Below are positions 7,888 through 17,199 of a DNA stretch of 64,000 bases, in pieces. Position numbers and translations under genes: made by a program. This DNA comes from Bacteroidales bacterium (GTDB lineage: Bacteria; Bacteroidota; Bacteroidia; Bacteroidales; F082): assembly GCA_017530365.1 (NCBI GenBank), contig JAFXMK010000004.1:124001-188000 (forward strand), in the 5' to 3' direction. Numbering within the stretch: the first letter of the stretch is position 1; the number at the start of each line of letters is the position of its first letter. The notes beneath the pieces were generated by a model. The model was not told the origin of the DNA. It worked only from the letters and a program-made list of their open reading frames with translations, and searched no databases.

Positions 7888-10092
7888 TCAATTTCCCACA
7901 TCCGACATGAACTTGATGCGCATCAAACGCACCTCTTCCTCGCTGTATTCGTCTTCGCCAAGTTCCCTGAGCGCTTGCTGCACATCATCGGATTCAGCCT
8001 CCTGGAAATAATCGAGGATGTCTTCCTGATGATAGATGTCGATATTGTCTTCGATGTAATAATTCAGATCCAAACGTGTTCCAGAAGAGACGATGCTCTC
8101 TATTTCTGAAAGCAGTTCATCGAACGACAAGCCTTTACCATACGCGATGTCCTCCAAAGGGATACGCTTGTCGATATTCTGGATGATGCTGATCTTCAGT
8201 GCAGACTTGTTGACCACCGACTTCACCACCATATCGTTCGGGCGGGTGATGTCGTTCTCTTCCACATACTCCTTGATCAACTTGATGAAAGGCTCTCCGA
8301 ACTTCTCGGCCTTACCGGCACCAACACCGGCAATCTGGGTCATCTCTTCCTTGGTGATAGGATATTGGATGGCCATATCCTCAAGGGATGGATCCTGGAA
8401 GATGACAAAAGGCGGCAGGTTGTTTTGCTTGGCGATGGTCTTTCGAAGGTCTTTCAGCATGGTGAACAAGGTGCGGTCGGTGCCGCTGTCCTTGCTCATG
8501 CCCATGGCCATGGCCTCGGCTTCTTCATCGTCAGTAGCATCATAGTCGTGATCCTTGACCAGCATGATGGAGTAAGGCTTCTTGATGAAGTCCCGACCTT
8601 CTTTGGTGACCTTCAACACGCCATAGTTTTCGATATCCTTGCTTAACAGCTTATGCACCAAGGCTTGTCGGATGATGGCGGTCCAATACTTCTCGTCATG
8701 GTCGCCGCCGGCGCCGAAGAACTCATTGTTTTCCTGTTTGGCTGCCTTGATGTCACCCGTCAGCTTGCCGACGAGTAACTCGGCGATATGTTTTGTCTTA
8801 AAGAGCTGCTTGGTATCCACCACGGCCTCAAGGATCATCTTCATATCCTCTTTGCCGTCGAACTTTTCCTTGGGATAGCGACAGTTGTCGCACGAGCCGC
8901 AATTCTCTTTTTCATACTCCTCGCCAAAATAATGCAGTAGCAGACGATGGCGACAGACTGCAGACTCCGCGTAAGTCACAGTTTCATTCAACAACTCACG
9001 GGCAATCTCTTGTTCCGCAACATTCTTACCCTTGTTGAATTTCTCAAGCTTATGGATATCCTCGTAATCATAGAAAGCAATGCAATTACCTTCCCCACCA
9101 TCACGTCCAGCGCGACCCGTCTCCTGATAGTATCCTTCGAGGCTCTTCGGGATATCATGATGGATCACGAAACGCACATCAGGTTTGTCGATACCCATGC
9201 CGAAAGCGATAGTTGCCACGATGACATCGACTTCCTCCATCAAGAACTTGTCTTGGTTCTCCTTACGGGTCTGGCTGTCCAATCCCGCATGGTAAGGCAG
9301 GGCGCGTATGCCGTTGACCACGAGCGTCTCGGCAAGTTCCTCCACCTTCTTCCTGCTCAGGCAATAAACGATGCCCGACTTGCCAGGATTCTGCTTGATA
9401 TATTTGATGATATCCTTGATGACATCTTTGGTCTTGGGGCGTACCTCATAGTAAAGATTGGGGCGATCAAATGAAGACTTGAAGACCTTGGCATCCAGGA
9501 TCTCCAAGTTTTTCATGATGTCCTGCTGCACCTTCACCGTGGCGGTGGCTGTGAGAGCAATCACCGGCAGGTTTTTGCCAATGGAGTTGATGATAGGTCT
9601 CAACCGACGGTATTCTGGTCGGAAGTCATGACCCCATTCCGAGATACAATGTGCCTCGTCAATAGCCACAAACGAGATCTTCAAAGTCTTTAAAAACTCA
9701 ACGGTTTCATCTTTGGTGAGCGATTCTGGTGCAACATAAAGCATTTTGGTCTTACCACTCTTCAAATCCTCTTTAACCTCCAATAGCTCAGCCTTCGAAA
9801 GAGAAGAATTCATCACATGGGCGATACCCAAATCAGTACCGAAATTACGGATCATATCCACCTGATTCTTCATCAAGGCAATGAGGGGTGAGACCACGAT
9901 GGCAGTACCCGCCTTCATCAAGGCTGGCAACTGGTAGCAAAGCGACTTGCCTCCGCCAGTAGGCATCAACACAAAAGTGTTGTTTCCTGCAAGCACACTT
10001 TTAATGATAGCTTCTTGATTTCCCTTGAACTGGTCAAATCCGAAGACATCCTTCAAAAGCTTGTGGATTGAAATCTCTTCTTTTTTCGCCAT
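7888..10092 (-). CDS. recQ: RecQ ATP-dependent DNA helicase
   Basis: 734 residues, RecQ family 3'-5' helicase for recombination and fork repair. Helicase core with Walker A MPTGGGKS, the DEAH box (AIDEAHCISEWGHDFRPEY), ALTATAT, and motif VI YYQETGRAGRDG. The RecQ C-terminal zinc domain has Cys ligands in VCRHR and NCGSCDNC. Then a winged helix and an HRDC-like region near 540-610 (LFTMLKDLRKTIAKQNNLPPFVIF). The last 120 residues are an extra acidic tail common in RecQ of this phylum. It diverges from kdsD; a possible -7 box TAACTTTG on the minus strand lies at 10167-10174. Confidence 0.95.
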   Translation of the reverse strand: MAKKEEISIHKLLKDVFGFDQFKGNQEAIIKSVLAGNNTFVLMPTGGGKSLCYQLPALMKAGTAIVVSPLIALMKNQVDMIRNFGTDLGIAHVMNSSLSKAELLEVKEDLKSGKTKMLYVAPESLTKDETVEFLKTLKISFVAIDEAHCISEWGHDFRPEYRRLRPIINSIGKNLPVIALTATATVKVQQDIMKNLEILDAKVFKSSFDRPNLYYEVRPKTKDVIKDIIKYIKQNPGKSGIVYCLSRKKVEELAETLVVNGIRALPYHAGLDSQTRKENQDKFLMEEVDVIVATIAFGMGIDKPDVRFVIHHDIPKSLEGYYQETGRAGRDGGEGNCIAFYDYEDIHKLEKFNKGKNVAEQEIARELLNETVTYAESAVCRHRLLLHYFGEEYEKENCGSCDNCRYPKEKFDGKEDMKMILEAVVDTKQLFKTKHIAELLVGKLTGDIKAAKQENNEFFGAGGDHDEKYWTAIIRQALVHKLLSKDIENYGVLKVTKEGRDFIKKPYSIMLVKDHDYDATDDEEAEAMAMGMSKDSGTDRTLFTMLKDLRKTIAKQNNLPPFVIFQDPSLEDMAIQYPITKEEMTQIAGVGAGKAEKFGEPFIKLIKEYVEENDITRPNDMVVKSVVNKSALKISIIQNIDKRIPLEDIAYGKGLSFDELLSEIESIVSSGTRLDLNYYIEDNIDIYHQEDILDYFQEAESDDVQQALRELGEDEYSEEEVRLMRIKFMSDVGN

Positions 10093-10215
10093 AGTTTTCT
10101 CATTTTGGTTTATCCAAACTTTTCAGTTATTTTTGCAATCTCAAACAGATTCTATCGTTATCTTTACAAAGTTATAATTATTTGTTCGTTCAAGTCAAGA
10201 AAAATCAAAGAAAAA

Positions 10216-11181
10216 ATGCTTTCTTTCGGGGAAATTCATAGAATTGCAGCACAAGTTATTGAAAACGAGTCAATTGCAATAAAAAACATTATTCCTTTAT
10301 TGGATAATGATTTCAATGAAACCGTCCAATTGATGCTTGAATGCAAAGGAAACATCGTGTTTTCCGGCATCGGAAAAAGCGCCATCATCGCCCAAAAGAT
10401 TACTGCCACGATGAATTCCACAGGCACTTCTTCAGTATTCATGCACGCTGCCGATGCCATCCATGGCGACTTGGGCATCATCCGCGAAAATGATTTGGTG
10501 GTGTTGCTCTCAAAAAGTGGGGAGACCCCAGAGATCAAGGTGCTGGTGCCATTGATCAAGCTTCGTGGCAATAGAATCATCGCCATTGTAGGCAACCGAG
10601 ACAGTTATCTGGCACGACAGGCCGACCACATCCTTGACGTCACAGTCGGCAACGAGGGGTTCCCTGGCAACCCGGCACCGACCTCGAGCTCGACAGCACA
10701 ACTGGTGATGGGCGATGCCCTAGCCATTTGCCTGATGAAGTGCCGTGGCTTCTCTACCGACGACTTCGCCAAGTTCCATCCTGGCGGTGCTTTGGGTAAA
10801 CAGCTTTACCTTCGAGTCAAGGACCTATATATTAATAATGAGAAGCCCGAAGTCGGAATGGACGACAGCCTCGCTCAGGTCATCATCGAGATGACCAAAA
10901 AACGACTTGGTGCCGCCATCGTCACCGACAATGACAAATTGTTGGGCATCATCACCGATGGTGACTTACGACGTATGTTACTGAAACATCCTGACATTGA
11001 ACACGTAAGCGCCAAAGAAATCATGACACCAAACCCAAAAACGATTGACGAAAACGACCTCGTTGCTGATGCCCTGCATAAAATGAGACAAAACAGCATC
11101 ACACAATTGCCCGTGCTCAAAGGAGGACAATACGTGGGCGTCATACACTTACACGATATTTTAAAGGAGGGTGTGCTATGA
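10216..11181 (+). CDS. kdsD: Arabinose-5-phosphate isomerase KdsD (KpsF/GutQ family)
   Basis: 321 residues from the ATG at 10216 ([19 protein letters not shown]); the frame upstream is AT-rich promoter sequence. N-terminal SIS domain (about 35-165) with [14 protein letters not shown] and [10 protein letters not shown], then two CBS domains (about 200-260 and 265-321; [21 protein letters not shown]). It converts ribulose-5-phosphate to arabinose-5-phosphate, the first step to Kdo in LPS inner core. Its TGA overlaps the lptB ATG by four bases, linking Kdo synthesis with LPS export. Confidence 0.93.
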   Translation: MLSFGEIHRIAAQVIENESIAIKNIIPLLDNDFNETVQLMLECKGNIVFSGIGKSAIIAQKITATMNSTGTSSVFMHAADAIHGDLGIIRENDLVVLLSKSGETPEIKVLVPLIKLRGNRIIAIVGNRDSYLARQADHILDVTVGNEGFPGNPAPTSSSTAQLVMGDALAICLMKCRGFSTDDFAKFHPGGALGKQLYLRVKDLYINNEKPEVGMDDSLAQVIIEMTKKRLGAAIVTDNDKLLGIITDGDLRRMLLKHPDIEHVSAKEIMTPNPKTIDENDLVADALHKMRQNSITQLPVLKGGQYVGVIHLHDILKEGVL

Positions 11182-11921
11182 AGCTTTGGACCCAGCATCT
11201 TGTAAAAAAATACAAACAACGCACTGTTGTTGACGATGTCAGCGTGCAGCTCGAACAAGGCCAGATCGTCGGCCTGTTGGGACCGAATGGCGCTGGCAAG
11301 ACCACCACGTTTTACATGATTGTAGGACTTATCAAGCCTTTCTCAGGCCAGGTGTTCCTTGAAGATCGTGAGATTACCACTGAACCCATGTACAAACGAG
11401 CCCAGATGGGCATCGGTTATCTTGCGCAGGAAGCCTCCGTGTTTCGACAAATGACCGTTGAGGACAACATCTATTCGGTGATGCAGTTCAAAAAAGAAAT
11501 GACCAAAGACGAAAGGCTGGCAAAACTCGAATCGCTGCTTGATGAGTTCGGCCTGCAACATGTACGCAAGAACAAAGGCGTACAGCTGTCGGGCGGTGAA
11601 CGAAGAAGGACAGAGATCGCACGTGCCCTGGCCGTCGATCCCAACTTCATCCTCCTTGACGAGCCTTTCGCCGGCGTGGATCCCATCGCCGTCGAAGATA
11701 TCCAACGCATCATCGCCAAACTAAAAAAGAAAAACATCGGCGTGCTCATCACCGACCACAACGTGCACGAGACCCTGTCAATCACCGACTACGACTATTT
11801 GCTCTTCGAAGGCAAGGTGCTCATGTCTGGCATCCCGGAAGATCTTGCCGACAACCCCCATGTCCGCGACGTCTATCTCGGACACAACTTCGAATTCAAG
11901 AGGAAAGTCTTTAACGATTAA
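11178..11921 (+). CDS. lptB: LptB, ATPase of the LPS export ABC transporter
   Basis: 247 residues, single ABC cassette: Walker [13 protein letters not shown]-loop [16 protein letters not shown], signature LSGGERRR, Walker [15 protein letters not shown]-loop ITDHNVHET. The [13 protein letters not shown] stretch is typical of LptB. It acts at the inner membrane, driving the LptF/LptG permease. Translation is coupled to kdsD by ATGA. Its TAA and the stop of convergent pssA share the four bases TTAA (11918-11921), and no terminator hairpin lies between them. Confidence 0.94.
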   Translation: MKLWTQHLVKKYKQRTVVDDVSVQLEQGQIVGLLGPNGAGKTTTFYMIVGLIKPFSGQVFLEDREITTEPMYKRAQMGIGYLAQEASVFRQMTVEDNIYSVMQFKKEMTKDERLAKLESLLDEFGLQHVRKNKGVQLSGGERRRTEIARALAVDPNFILLDEPFAGVDPIAVEDIQRIIAKLKKKNIGVLITDHNVHETLSITDYDYLLFEGKVLMSGIPEDLADNPHVRDVYLGHNFEFKRKVFND

Positions 11922-12622
11922 CGGTAGAACAACACTGACATCAGGACATAGACCAATAAGATGAAGGGCAATGCCACAAGCCTGAATACGGCAAAGCTCG
12001 CAATCGCTATGATTAAAAAAATCCAGCGAACCTCGTTGCCTCTCCACGCGACCGACTTCATTTTGAAAGAGAAGAAAGGCAAGTTGCACACCATCATGAC
12101 GGAAAAGAGGATGACGATGCCAAGGCCAAGATAAGGATTGAGCACGGGCTGACCCAACAAGCCCAACTGCCAAAACGCCAAAGGAAGCGATGCCATGAAA
12201 ATGGCCATGGGTGGCGTTGGAAGTCCGATAAATGAGGTGGTCTGCCTGGTATCCACATTGAACTTCGCCAAGCGAACCGCTGAAAACACTGGCAACAAAA
12301 AGGCAAAGCAAGCAAACAACGACACTTTACCCACAGGCCAAATCGGCTCCAGCATACCTTCGCACATCAAATGATACATGATAAACCCAGGTGCGACACC
12401 GAAGGACACCACATCCGACAAAGAATCCAGATCGCCTCCAATAGGCGAATGCGCATCCAACAAGCGAGCAGCAAAGCCATCGAAAAAGTCAAACAGACCT
12501 GCAGCAAAAATCATGATGGCTGCAGCAACAGGCATCCCTGAAAAGGAAAACAGAATGGAAAAACAACCAGAGATCAGATTGCAGCAAGTAATGGTATTCG
12601 GTATGTGTTTCTTCAATCCCAT
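11918..12622 (-). CDS. pssA: CDP-diacylglycerol-serine O-phosphatidyltransferase
   Basis: 234-residue membrane protein carrying the CDP-alcohol phosphotransferase motif D-G-x2-A-R-x8-G-x3-D-x3-D ([23 protein letters not shown]) near residues 50-75. The start [20 protein letters not shown] matches the PssA type that makes phosphatidylserine from CDP-diacylglycerol and serine, the precursor of phosphatidylethanolamine. Six or more hydrophobic segments follow. It is one base downstream of the beta-helix T9SS gene, so the two are transcribed together. Confidence 0.92.
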   Translation of the reverse strand: MGLKKHIPNTITCCNLISGCFSILFSFSGMPVAAAIMIFAAGLFDFFDGFAARLLDAHSPIGGDLDSLSDVVSFGVAPGFIMYHLMCEGMLEPIWPVGKVSLFACFAFLLPVFSAVRLAKFNVDTRQTTSFIGLPTPPMAIFMASLPLAFWQLGLLGQPVLNPYLGLGIVILFSVMMVCNLPFFSFKMKSVAWRGNEVRWIFLIIAIASFAVFRLVALPFILLVYVLMSVLFYR

Positions 12623-12623
12623 G

Positions 12624-14201
12624 TCATCTTACAGCTTTAAGGGTACAAACTTTACCATCGACGGCAATCTCAATCACATAGAGACCGGGGGCTAGATGCT
12701 CTACAAGGCTGCCAATCTCCAGCCTATCTGAGCCATCAAGACAAAAAGATCTCCTCGCAACCCGATTTCCCGTCAAGGAATAAATCGCCATCACGATCTC
12801 TTTTTCTGTCTTAAGATTCAGCTCAATGTGACTTTGTCCATTAAGAGGATTTCCTATCAGCCTGGCAAACGGAACTGATGCCTCAAAATGACCTACGGAA
12901 GCCCCTGAATACTCGTATGGACCCATGTCGATCCTATCGTTGAGAACTCGGGGCATGCCTGCCAGATCCAAACCATCAGTGATGGAGGAAGGCGTTTTTT
13001 CGTCACCGGCATCCCGACATGGACTTCCCTCACCAAGACGGAAATCGTGACACTCAGCATCCACAAATAACGGATCCGTGTCGATAACATCTTCAAACAC
13101 CTGAATCAAATCGCCACTATGAATGTATCTCAACCCTCCCTCAATCAAACAATGATAGAACTCCGGTGCAAAGCCATCCGTGGTCCAAGCCCACATCTGG
13201 GTGGTATCTGCGATGGAACCCATTTCCAAAGGATAGTTGCCATAAACAATGCAATTGGTCAGCCTAGGAGAACTGTGCCCATAGAAAAATATGCCGTTGC
13301 ACGAAACTCCTTCCGAGCGATTGTTGATAACCAACACGTTGTAAATCTCAGGCGAAACATCCATCAAGGCAAAACCACCACCAAAATGCCCTGAATAATT
13401 GTCATCGAACAACAAATTGGAAAAACGACACTCCTTATCCATGGAACGCATCAGATACAATCCTCCTCCATTGAGACCTATATTATTAATAAAAGTGCAC
13501 CTGTCGATCCTCACGGCACAGCTGTCGAGGCTTAGCGCTCCACCAATACAGGTCGGTCCATAGTTGTCACGGAATTCCATCCCTGTCATTTCAACATCAC
13601 ATTTCTGGAAACAGGCACCGCCACCATACATGGCATAGGTACCATCCAGGGTATAAACACTGTTATCGCTAATACAGCAATCAGAAAACATCAGTTTCGA
13701 ATCCCTAGCAAAAATGGCACCGCCGAACTCCCTGGAGAAATTGCAGCGCAAAGTGGTATGGGTGATTTCCACATCAGAGCAGTCCAAGAAGTACAATGCC
13801 CCTCCCAGACGGTCCAGCGTGTCGGCCGCTTTGCCGTATTGCAACACACAATAATCCAAAAGCACCTTGCCAGCTTTTTTACATTGGAAGCCGTTCCACC
13901 CGCCAAGGCCCGAATTGTAAACATGAAATCCCGTTGTGTCGGCTATCGTGAACACAACACTGTCTTCCGGGGCACCCAATGCTTTCAACGAAGCGCCATC
14001 GGCCACGATTATGCTCCAGAACTTTTCAAACAAGACCACGGTGCCTGGCGCAATAACAAGTGAGTCAACCACCTTCACATCCTCTGTCACCCTGACTGTA
14101 TCAGCGTCCCACACGCCCGTTTGGGGACCGCCAACCACAATAGTTTGAGCTTTTGCAAAGCCACATACTATTAATAATAATAGGAGAAGTCTGGTTTTCA
14201 T
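12624..14201 (-). CDS. Secreted parallel beta-helix protein with T9SS sorting domain
   Basis: 525 residues. The signal peptide (MKTRLLLLLLIVCGFAKA) is cut before Gln. Repeats rich in C-x-F/I-x-N-N and GGA/GGG turns (GGALYFLDCSDVEITHTTL, GGALSLDSCAVRIDRCTFI, GGGLYLMRSMDKECRFSNL) predict a right-handed parallel beta-helix, as in polysaccharide lyases and adhesins. Near the end, LDLAGMPRVLNDRIDMGPYE resembles the choice-of-anchor Q motif. The last 80 residues (NPLNGQSHIELNLKTEKEIV ... APGLYVIEIAVDGKVCTLKAVR) are a T9SS type A sorting domain. It is predicted to be exported to the cell surface or medium. No catalytic residues can be assigned. Confidence 0.83.
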   Translation of the reverse strand: MKTRLLLLLLIVCGFAKAQTIVVGGPQTGVWDADTVRVTEDVKVVDSLVIAPGTVVLFEKFWSIIVADGASLKALGAPEDSVVFTIADTTGFHVYNSGLGGWNGFQCKKAGKVLLDYCVLQYGKAADTLDRLGGALYFLDCSDVEITHTTLRCNFSREFGGAIFARDSKLMFSDCCISDNSVYTLDGTYAMYGGGACFQKCDVEMTGMEFRDNYGPTCIGGALSLDSCAVRIDRCTFINNIGLNGGGLYLMRSMDKECRFSNLLFDDNYSGHFGGGFALMDVSPEIYNVLVINNRSEGVSCNGIFFYGHSSPRLTNCIVYGNYPLEMGSIADTTQMWAWTTDGFAPEFYHCLIEGGLRYIHSGDLIQVFEDVIDTDPLFVDAECHDFRLGEGSPCRDAGDEKTPSSITDGLDLAGMPRVLNDRIDMGPYEYSGASVGHFEASVPFARLIGNPLNGQSHIELNLKTEKEIVMAIYSLTGNRVARRSFCLDGSDRLEIGSLVEHLAPGLYVIEIAVDGKVCTLKAVR

Positions 14202-14219
14202 AGATATTCTTTTGTTGTT

Positions 14220-14257
14220 TTTGCAAAAATAGCAAAACTAAATGTTACTTTTGCAAA
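14220..14257. promoter_or_regulatory. Interleaved divergent promoters
   Basis: Plus strand: TTTG (14220-14223), 22-base spacer, TACTTTTG (14246-14253), leading to queA. Minus strand: TTTG (14254-14257), 22-base spacer, TATTTTTG (14224-14231), leading to the beta-helix gene. The two promoters occupy the same 38 bases. Confidence 0.65.
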
Positions 14258-14267
14258 AAAATAAACC

Positions 14268-15473
14268 ATGACGGTCAAGAACATTTCCATTGACGAATTC
14301 GACTATCCGCTTCCCGAGGACCGTATTGCCAAATACCCGCTCGCAGAGCGGGATGCCTCCAAGCTGTTGGTGTTGAAAGACGGTAAAATCCAGGATTCAC
14401 AGTTTAAGCATATCGGAGATTTCCTCCCGCCAAAGGCATTGTTAGTCTTTAACGAGACCAAAGTGATCCGCGCCAGACTGCAATTCCAGAAAGAGACCGG
14501 ATCGCATATTGAGATCTTTTGCCTTGAGCCCGAGAAGGATTACCAAGTTGCTTTCAGCAGCGCTTCACCAGTCCGTTGGAAATGTCTGGTTGGTAACTCC
14601 AAGCGTTGGAAAGAAGGACAGCTTAAGATGCCTTTGAACGTAAACAGCCAAGAGGTGACGCTTACTGCAGAACGAACGGAAAAAAACGACCAGTATTCTG
14701 AAATTGAGTTTTCCTGGAATCCGTCCGAGCTTTCCTTTGCATCCATTCTGGAAGCCGCTGGAGAGATCCCCCTTCCACCTTATTTAAATAGAGATGCCGA
14801 ACCCGAAGACCGCGACCGTTACCAGACTGTCTTTGCCAGATTTGACGGATCAGTGGCAGCTCCAACTGCTGGACTGCACTTTACAAAACCCCTGATGGCA
14901 CAACTCAAATCCCAAGGCTTTGAATTGGACGAAGTCACTTTACACGTTGGGGCAGGTACTTTCCGTCCCGTTTCCACCCCGACCATCGGCGATCATGCCA
15001 TGCATTCCGAAACCATCATCGTCAGAAAGTCGTTGATCCAAAACCTCATCAAACACCTCGATGGGAATATCATCCCCGTAGGCACCACCAGCACCCGCAC
15101 GTTGGAAAGTTTATATTGGATCGGCATGATGCTGCATGAAAAAGGCATGGGGCTAAATGAACTGCATGTTGAGCAGTGGTATCCATACGAGGATCATCCC
15201 GATCTTTCCGCCCATGAAGCTTTGCAAAAACTATTGGATTATCTCGACTTACACCAGCTCGATCGTCTTGAGGCCAGCACGGCACTGATGATCGCTCCAC
15301 CTTATAAAATGAAGATCATCACTGGGCTTATTACTAACTTTCACCAGCCTAAAAGCACCTTGTTATTATTGGTCTCAGCCCTTATAGGAAGCCAGTGGAA
15401 AGAAGCCTACCGCTATGCACTGGATCATGGTTTCAGGTTCCTTAGTTATGGGGACAGCTGCATTTTTTTATAA
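14268..15473 (+). CDS. queA: QueA, S-adenosylmethionine:tRNA ribosyltransferase-isomerase
   Basis: 401 residues. It makes epoxyqueuosine in tRNA by moving the ribose of SAM onto 7-aminomethyl-7-deazaguanine. Family motifs: FDYPLPEDRIAKYPLAERDA at the start, LLVFNETKVIRARL, GEIPLPPYLNRDAEPEDRDR, YQTVFARFDGSVAAPTAGLHF, LHVGAGTFRPV and ITGLITNFHQPKSTLLLLVSA near the end. QueA of other phyla is about 350 residues; the extra length here is spread over the middle. It is monocistronic, with its own promoter. Confidence 0.94.
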   Translation: MTVKNISIDEFDYPLPEDRIAKYPLAERDASKLLVLKDGKIQDSQFKHIGDFLPPKALLVFNETKVIRARLQFQKETGSHIEIFCLEPEKDYQVAFSSASPVRWKCLVGNSKRWKEGQLKMPLNVNSQEVTLTAERTEKNDQYSEIEFSWNPSELSFASILEAAGEIPLPPYLNRDAEPEDRDRYQTVFARFDGSVAAPTAGLHFTKPLMAQLKSQGFELDEVTLHVGAGTFRPVSTPTIGDHAMHSETIIVRKSLIQNLIKHLDGNIIPVGTTSTRTLESLYWIGMMLHEKGMGLNELHVEQWYPYEDHPDLSAHEALQKLLDYLDLHQLDRLEASTALMIAPPYKMKIITGLITNFHQPKSTLLLLVSALIGSQWKEAYRYALDHGFRFLSYGDSCIFL

Positions 15474-15576
15474 AAAATTTTTTCCAAATTGATTTTTGGC
15501 ACAGTAATTGATATTTTTCTGAAGTGAAAAGACAAAACAACTTAACAAATAATTAACAACTTAAAATCTTACAATC

Positions 15577-16113
15577 ATGAAAAAAGCATTATTACTCGGC
15601 GCCATGGCATTCCTCGCCATCAACATCGCAACCGTTCAAACTTCAAACGCTCAAGTGAAAGTCAAAGGACAAAAGAGCACTGACGAGCTGAAGATCGAAA
15701 AAGAAAAGAACACGTTCTCAAATGCTGGTGTTTCCAACATGAACGCTGAAAAGAACTCAGGAAAAGACATCAACTCCATTGAGGCTCCTACCAACAACGA
15801 CACCGAAAAGGCTCCTATGACCAGAATCAAAGATGGTAAGGCTGCTCCTTCACAAGCCGCCGCTGAAAAGGCTCCTGCCAAGATCAAGGCTCCTAGAAAA
15901 GGACACGCAAATGTCAGCAACAACAGAAAAATGGCTGGCAGCAACACCATCTCCTCTGAAAAGCCTAAAACAACTCACACTCCCCTCAAGACCTCAGCCT
16001 CTTCCAAGACAAACCCAACCGCAAAGCAACCAGCTGTAAGTTCATTGAGACCTAAAGGCAACAACGAAAAAGCTGAAGGCACAATCCAGGAAGTCAAGAA
16101 AGACAACAACTAA
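15577..16113 (+). CDS. Small secreted Lys/Ala-rich low-complexity protein
   Basis: 178 residues. The signal peptide (MKKALLLGAMAFLAINIATV...) ends SNA before Gln. The mature part is Lys-, Ala-, Ser-, Thr- and Pro-rich, with repeated EKAP (three times) and PTNNDTEKAP/SSEKPKTT-like blocks, no Cys and no apparent globular core, so it is probably disordered and periplasmic or outer-membrane associated. It is preceded by a 103-base AT-rich leader and followed by a strong terminator, so it stands alone. I do not recognise the family. Confidence 0.7.
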   Translation: MKKALLLGAMAFLAINIATVQTSNAQVKVKGQKSTDELKIEKEKNTFSNAGVSNMNAEKNSGKDINSIEAPTNNDTEKAPMTRIKDGKAAPSQAAAEKAPAKIKAPRKGHANVSNNRKMAGSNTISSEKPKTTHTPLKTSASSKTNPTAKQPAVSSLRPKGNNEKAEGTIQEVKKDNN

Positions 16114-16134
16114 ATAAGAATCGCAACTAAAAAA

Positions 16135-16160
16135 AGCAGGCTTGAAAGCCTGCTTTTTTT
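16135..16160. terminator. Bidirectional intrinsic terminator
   Basis: Stem AGCAGGCTT/AAGCCTGCT with a two-base GA loop, flanked by A and T runs. It separates the convergent secreted-protein gene and the polyprenyl synthetase gene. Confidence 0.88.
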
Positions 16161-17130
16161 ATTTCTGCCTACCAGAAAGCATCTCAGCATATCGCCTGAG
16201 ATGCTCTTTTCTTTCCTCAGGCAAACTCACCGCATCAAGAGCGACTGTCGCTTGACGGAAATACTCGGCCATCAACTGTTCCACAGCATCTTTTACATTC
16301 AATTCATCATATAAAGCCAATACTTCATCGACTTTTCTTTGAGAATTAACAGCTATATCGCCCAAGTACAAGTCTTCCAAACGACCCCTCTGCTCAGGCG
16401 AAGCCAATTCCAAAGCTTTCAAATACATCATAGTCTTTTTGTTCTCCACAATATCACCTCCCGTCACCTTACCAAATACCGCTACATCACTGTAGCAGTC
16501 CAAAATGTCGTCTTGGAGTTGGAATGCCATGCCAAAAGCAATGCCGAAATCATACAAGCATTTCTGGTCTTTTTCATCAGCACCGGCCACCACCGCACCC
16601 ACTTTAAGGCTGGTGGCCAACAGCACGGCCGTCTTCAAACGGATCATCTCCAAGTATTCGGGAATGCTTACCGTTGCTTGGGTTTCAAAACTCATATCGT
16701 ACTGTTGTCCTTCACAAACCTCGATCATCACTTGATTGAGCAACGCCACGACCTCCAATGGCCGATGGGTGCGCATGGCAAAATCAAAGGCAGTGACCAT
16801 TGCTGCATCACCCGAGAGAATGGCTTGGTTGATATTCCACTTTTTATAGACCGTCTCCTTGCCACGACGCAAAGGAGCCTGATCCATAATGTCGTCATGG
16901 ATCAAGGTGAAGTTATGGGCGGTCTCCAAAGCCAAAGCTGGATATTTCGCCTCATTGAACTCACCACCGAACATATCGCAGGCCAACAGGCAAAGCATGG
17001 GACGAAGCCGTTTCCCTTTTTGCAATACGGTGTAGGCAATTGGGTCATAAAGCCCACTGGGGACCTTGATAAAATCAACGCCATTTATGAATGCGTCGAA
17101 TCTCTCCTTTAGTTGCTGTATCTTTTCCAT
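16159..17130 (-). CDS. Polyprenyl (isoprenyl) diphosphate synthase
   Basis: 323 residues from the ATG at 17130 (MEKIQQLKERFDAFINGVDF). Both aspartate-rich motifs are present: DDIMD at 79-83 and DDILD near 207-211, with KGKRLRP upstream of the first and GDAAM after it. Trans-prenyltransferases of this type condense isopentenyl diphosphate with an allylic diphosphate; chain length (geranylgeranyl, octaprenyl and so on) cannot be read with confidence. A -7 box TATTTTTG on the minus strand (17135-17142) ends only four bases before the ATG, which suggests a leaderless message and excludes the longer upstream frame. Confidence 0.92.
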   Translation of the reverse strand: MEKIQQLKERFDAFINGVDFIKVPSGLYDPIAYTVLQKGKRLRPMLCLLACDMFGGEFNEAKYPALALETAHNFTLIHDDIMDQAPLRRGKETVYKKWNINQAILSGDAAMVTAFDFAMRTHRPLEVVALLNQVMIEVCEGQQYDMSFETQATVSIPEYLEMIRLKTAVLLATSLKVGAVVAGADEKDQKCLYDFGIAFGMAFQLQDDILDCYSDVAVFGKVTGGDIVENKKTMMYLKALELASPEQRGRLEDLYLGDIAVNSQRKVDEVLALYDELNVKDAVEQLMAEYFRQATVALDAVSLPEERKEHLRRYAEMLSGRQK

Positions 17131-17134
17131 ACTG

Positions 17135-17142
17135 CAAAAATA
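17135..17142 (-). promoter_or_regulatory. -7 box of the polyprenyl synthase promoter
   Basis: TATTTTTG on the minus strand, four bases before the start codon at 17130. A start of transcription a few bases downstream would fall at or next to the ATG. Confidence 0.5.
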
Positions 17143-17199
17143 GCGAATTTTTGGTGTGATATTTGTATTAATATGTTTTTTGTATTTAATAGTCATACC

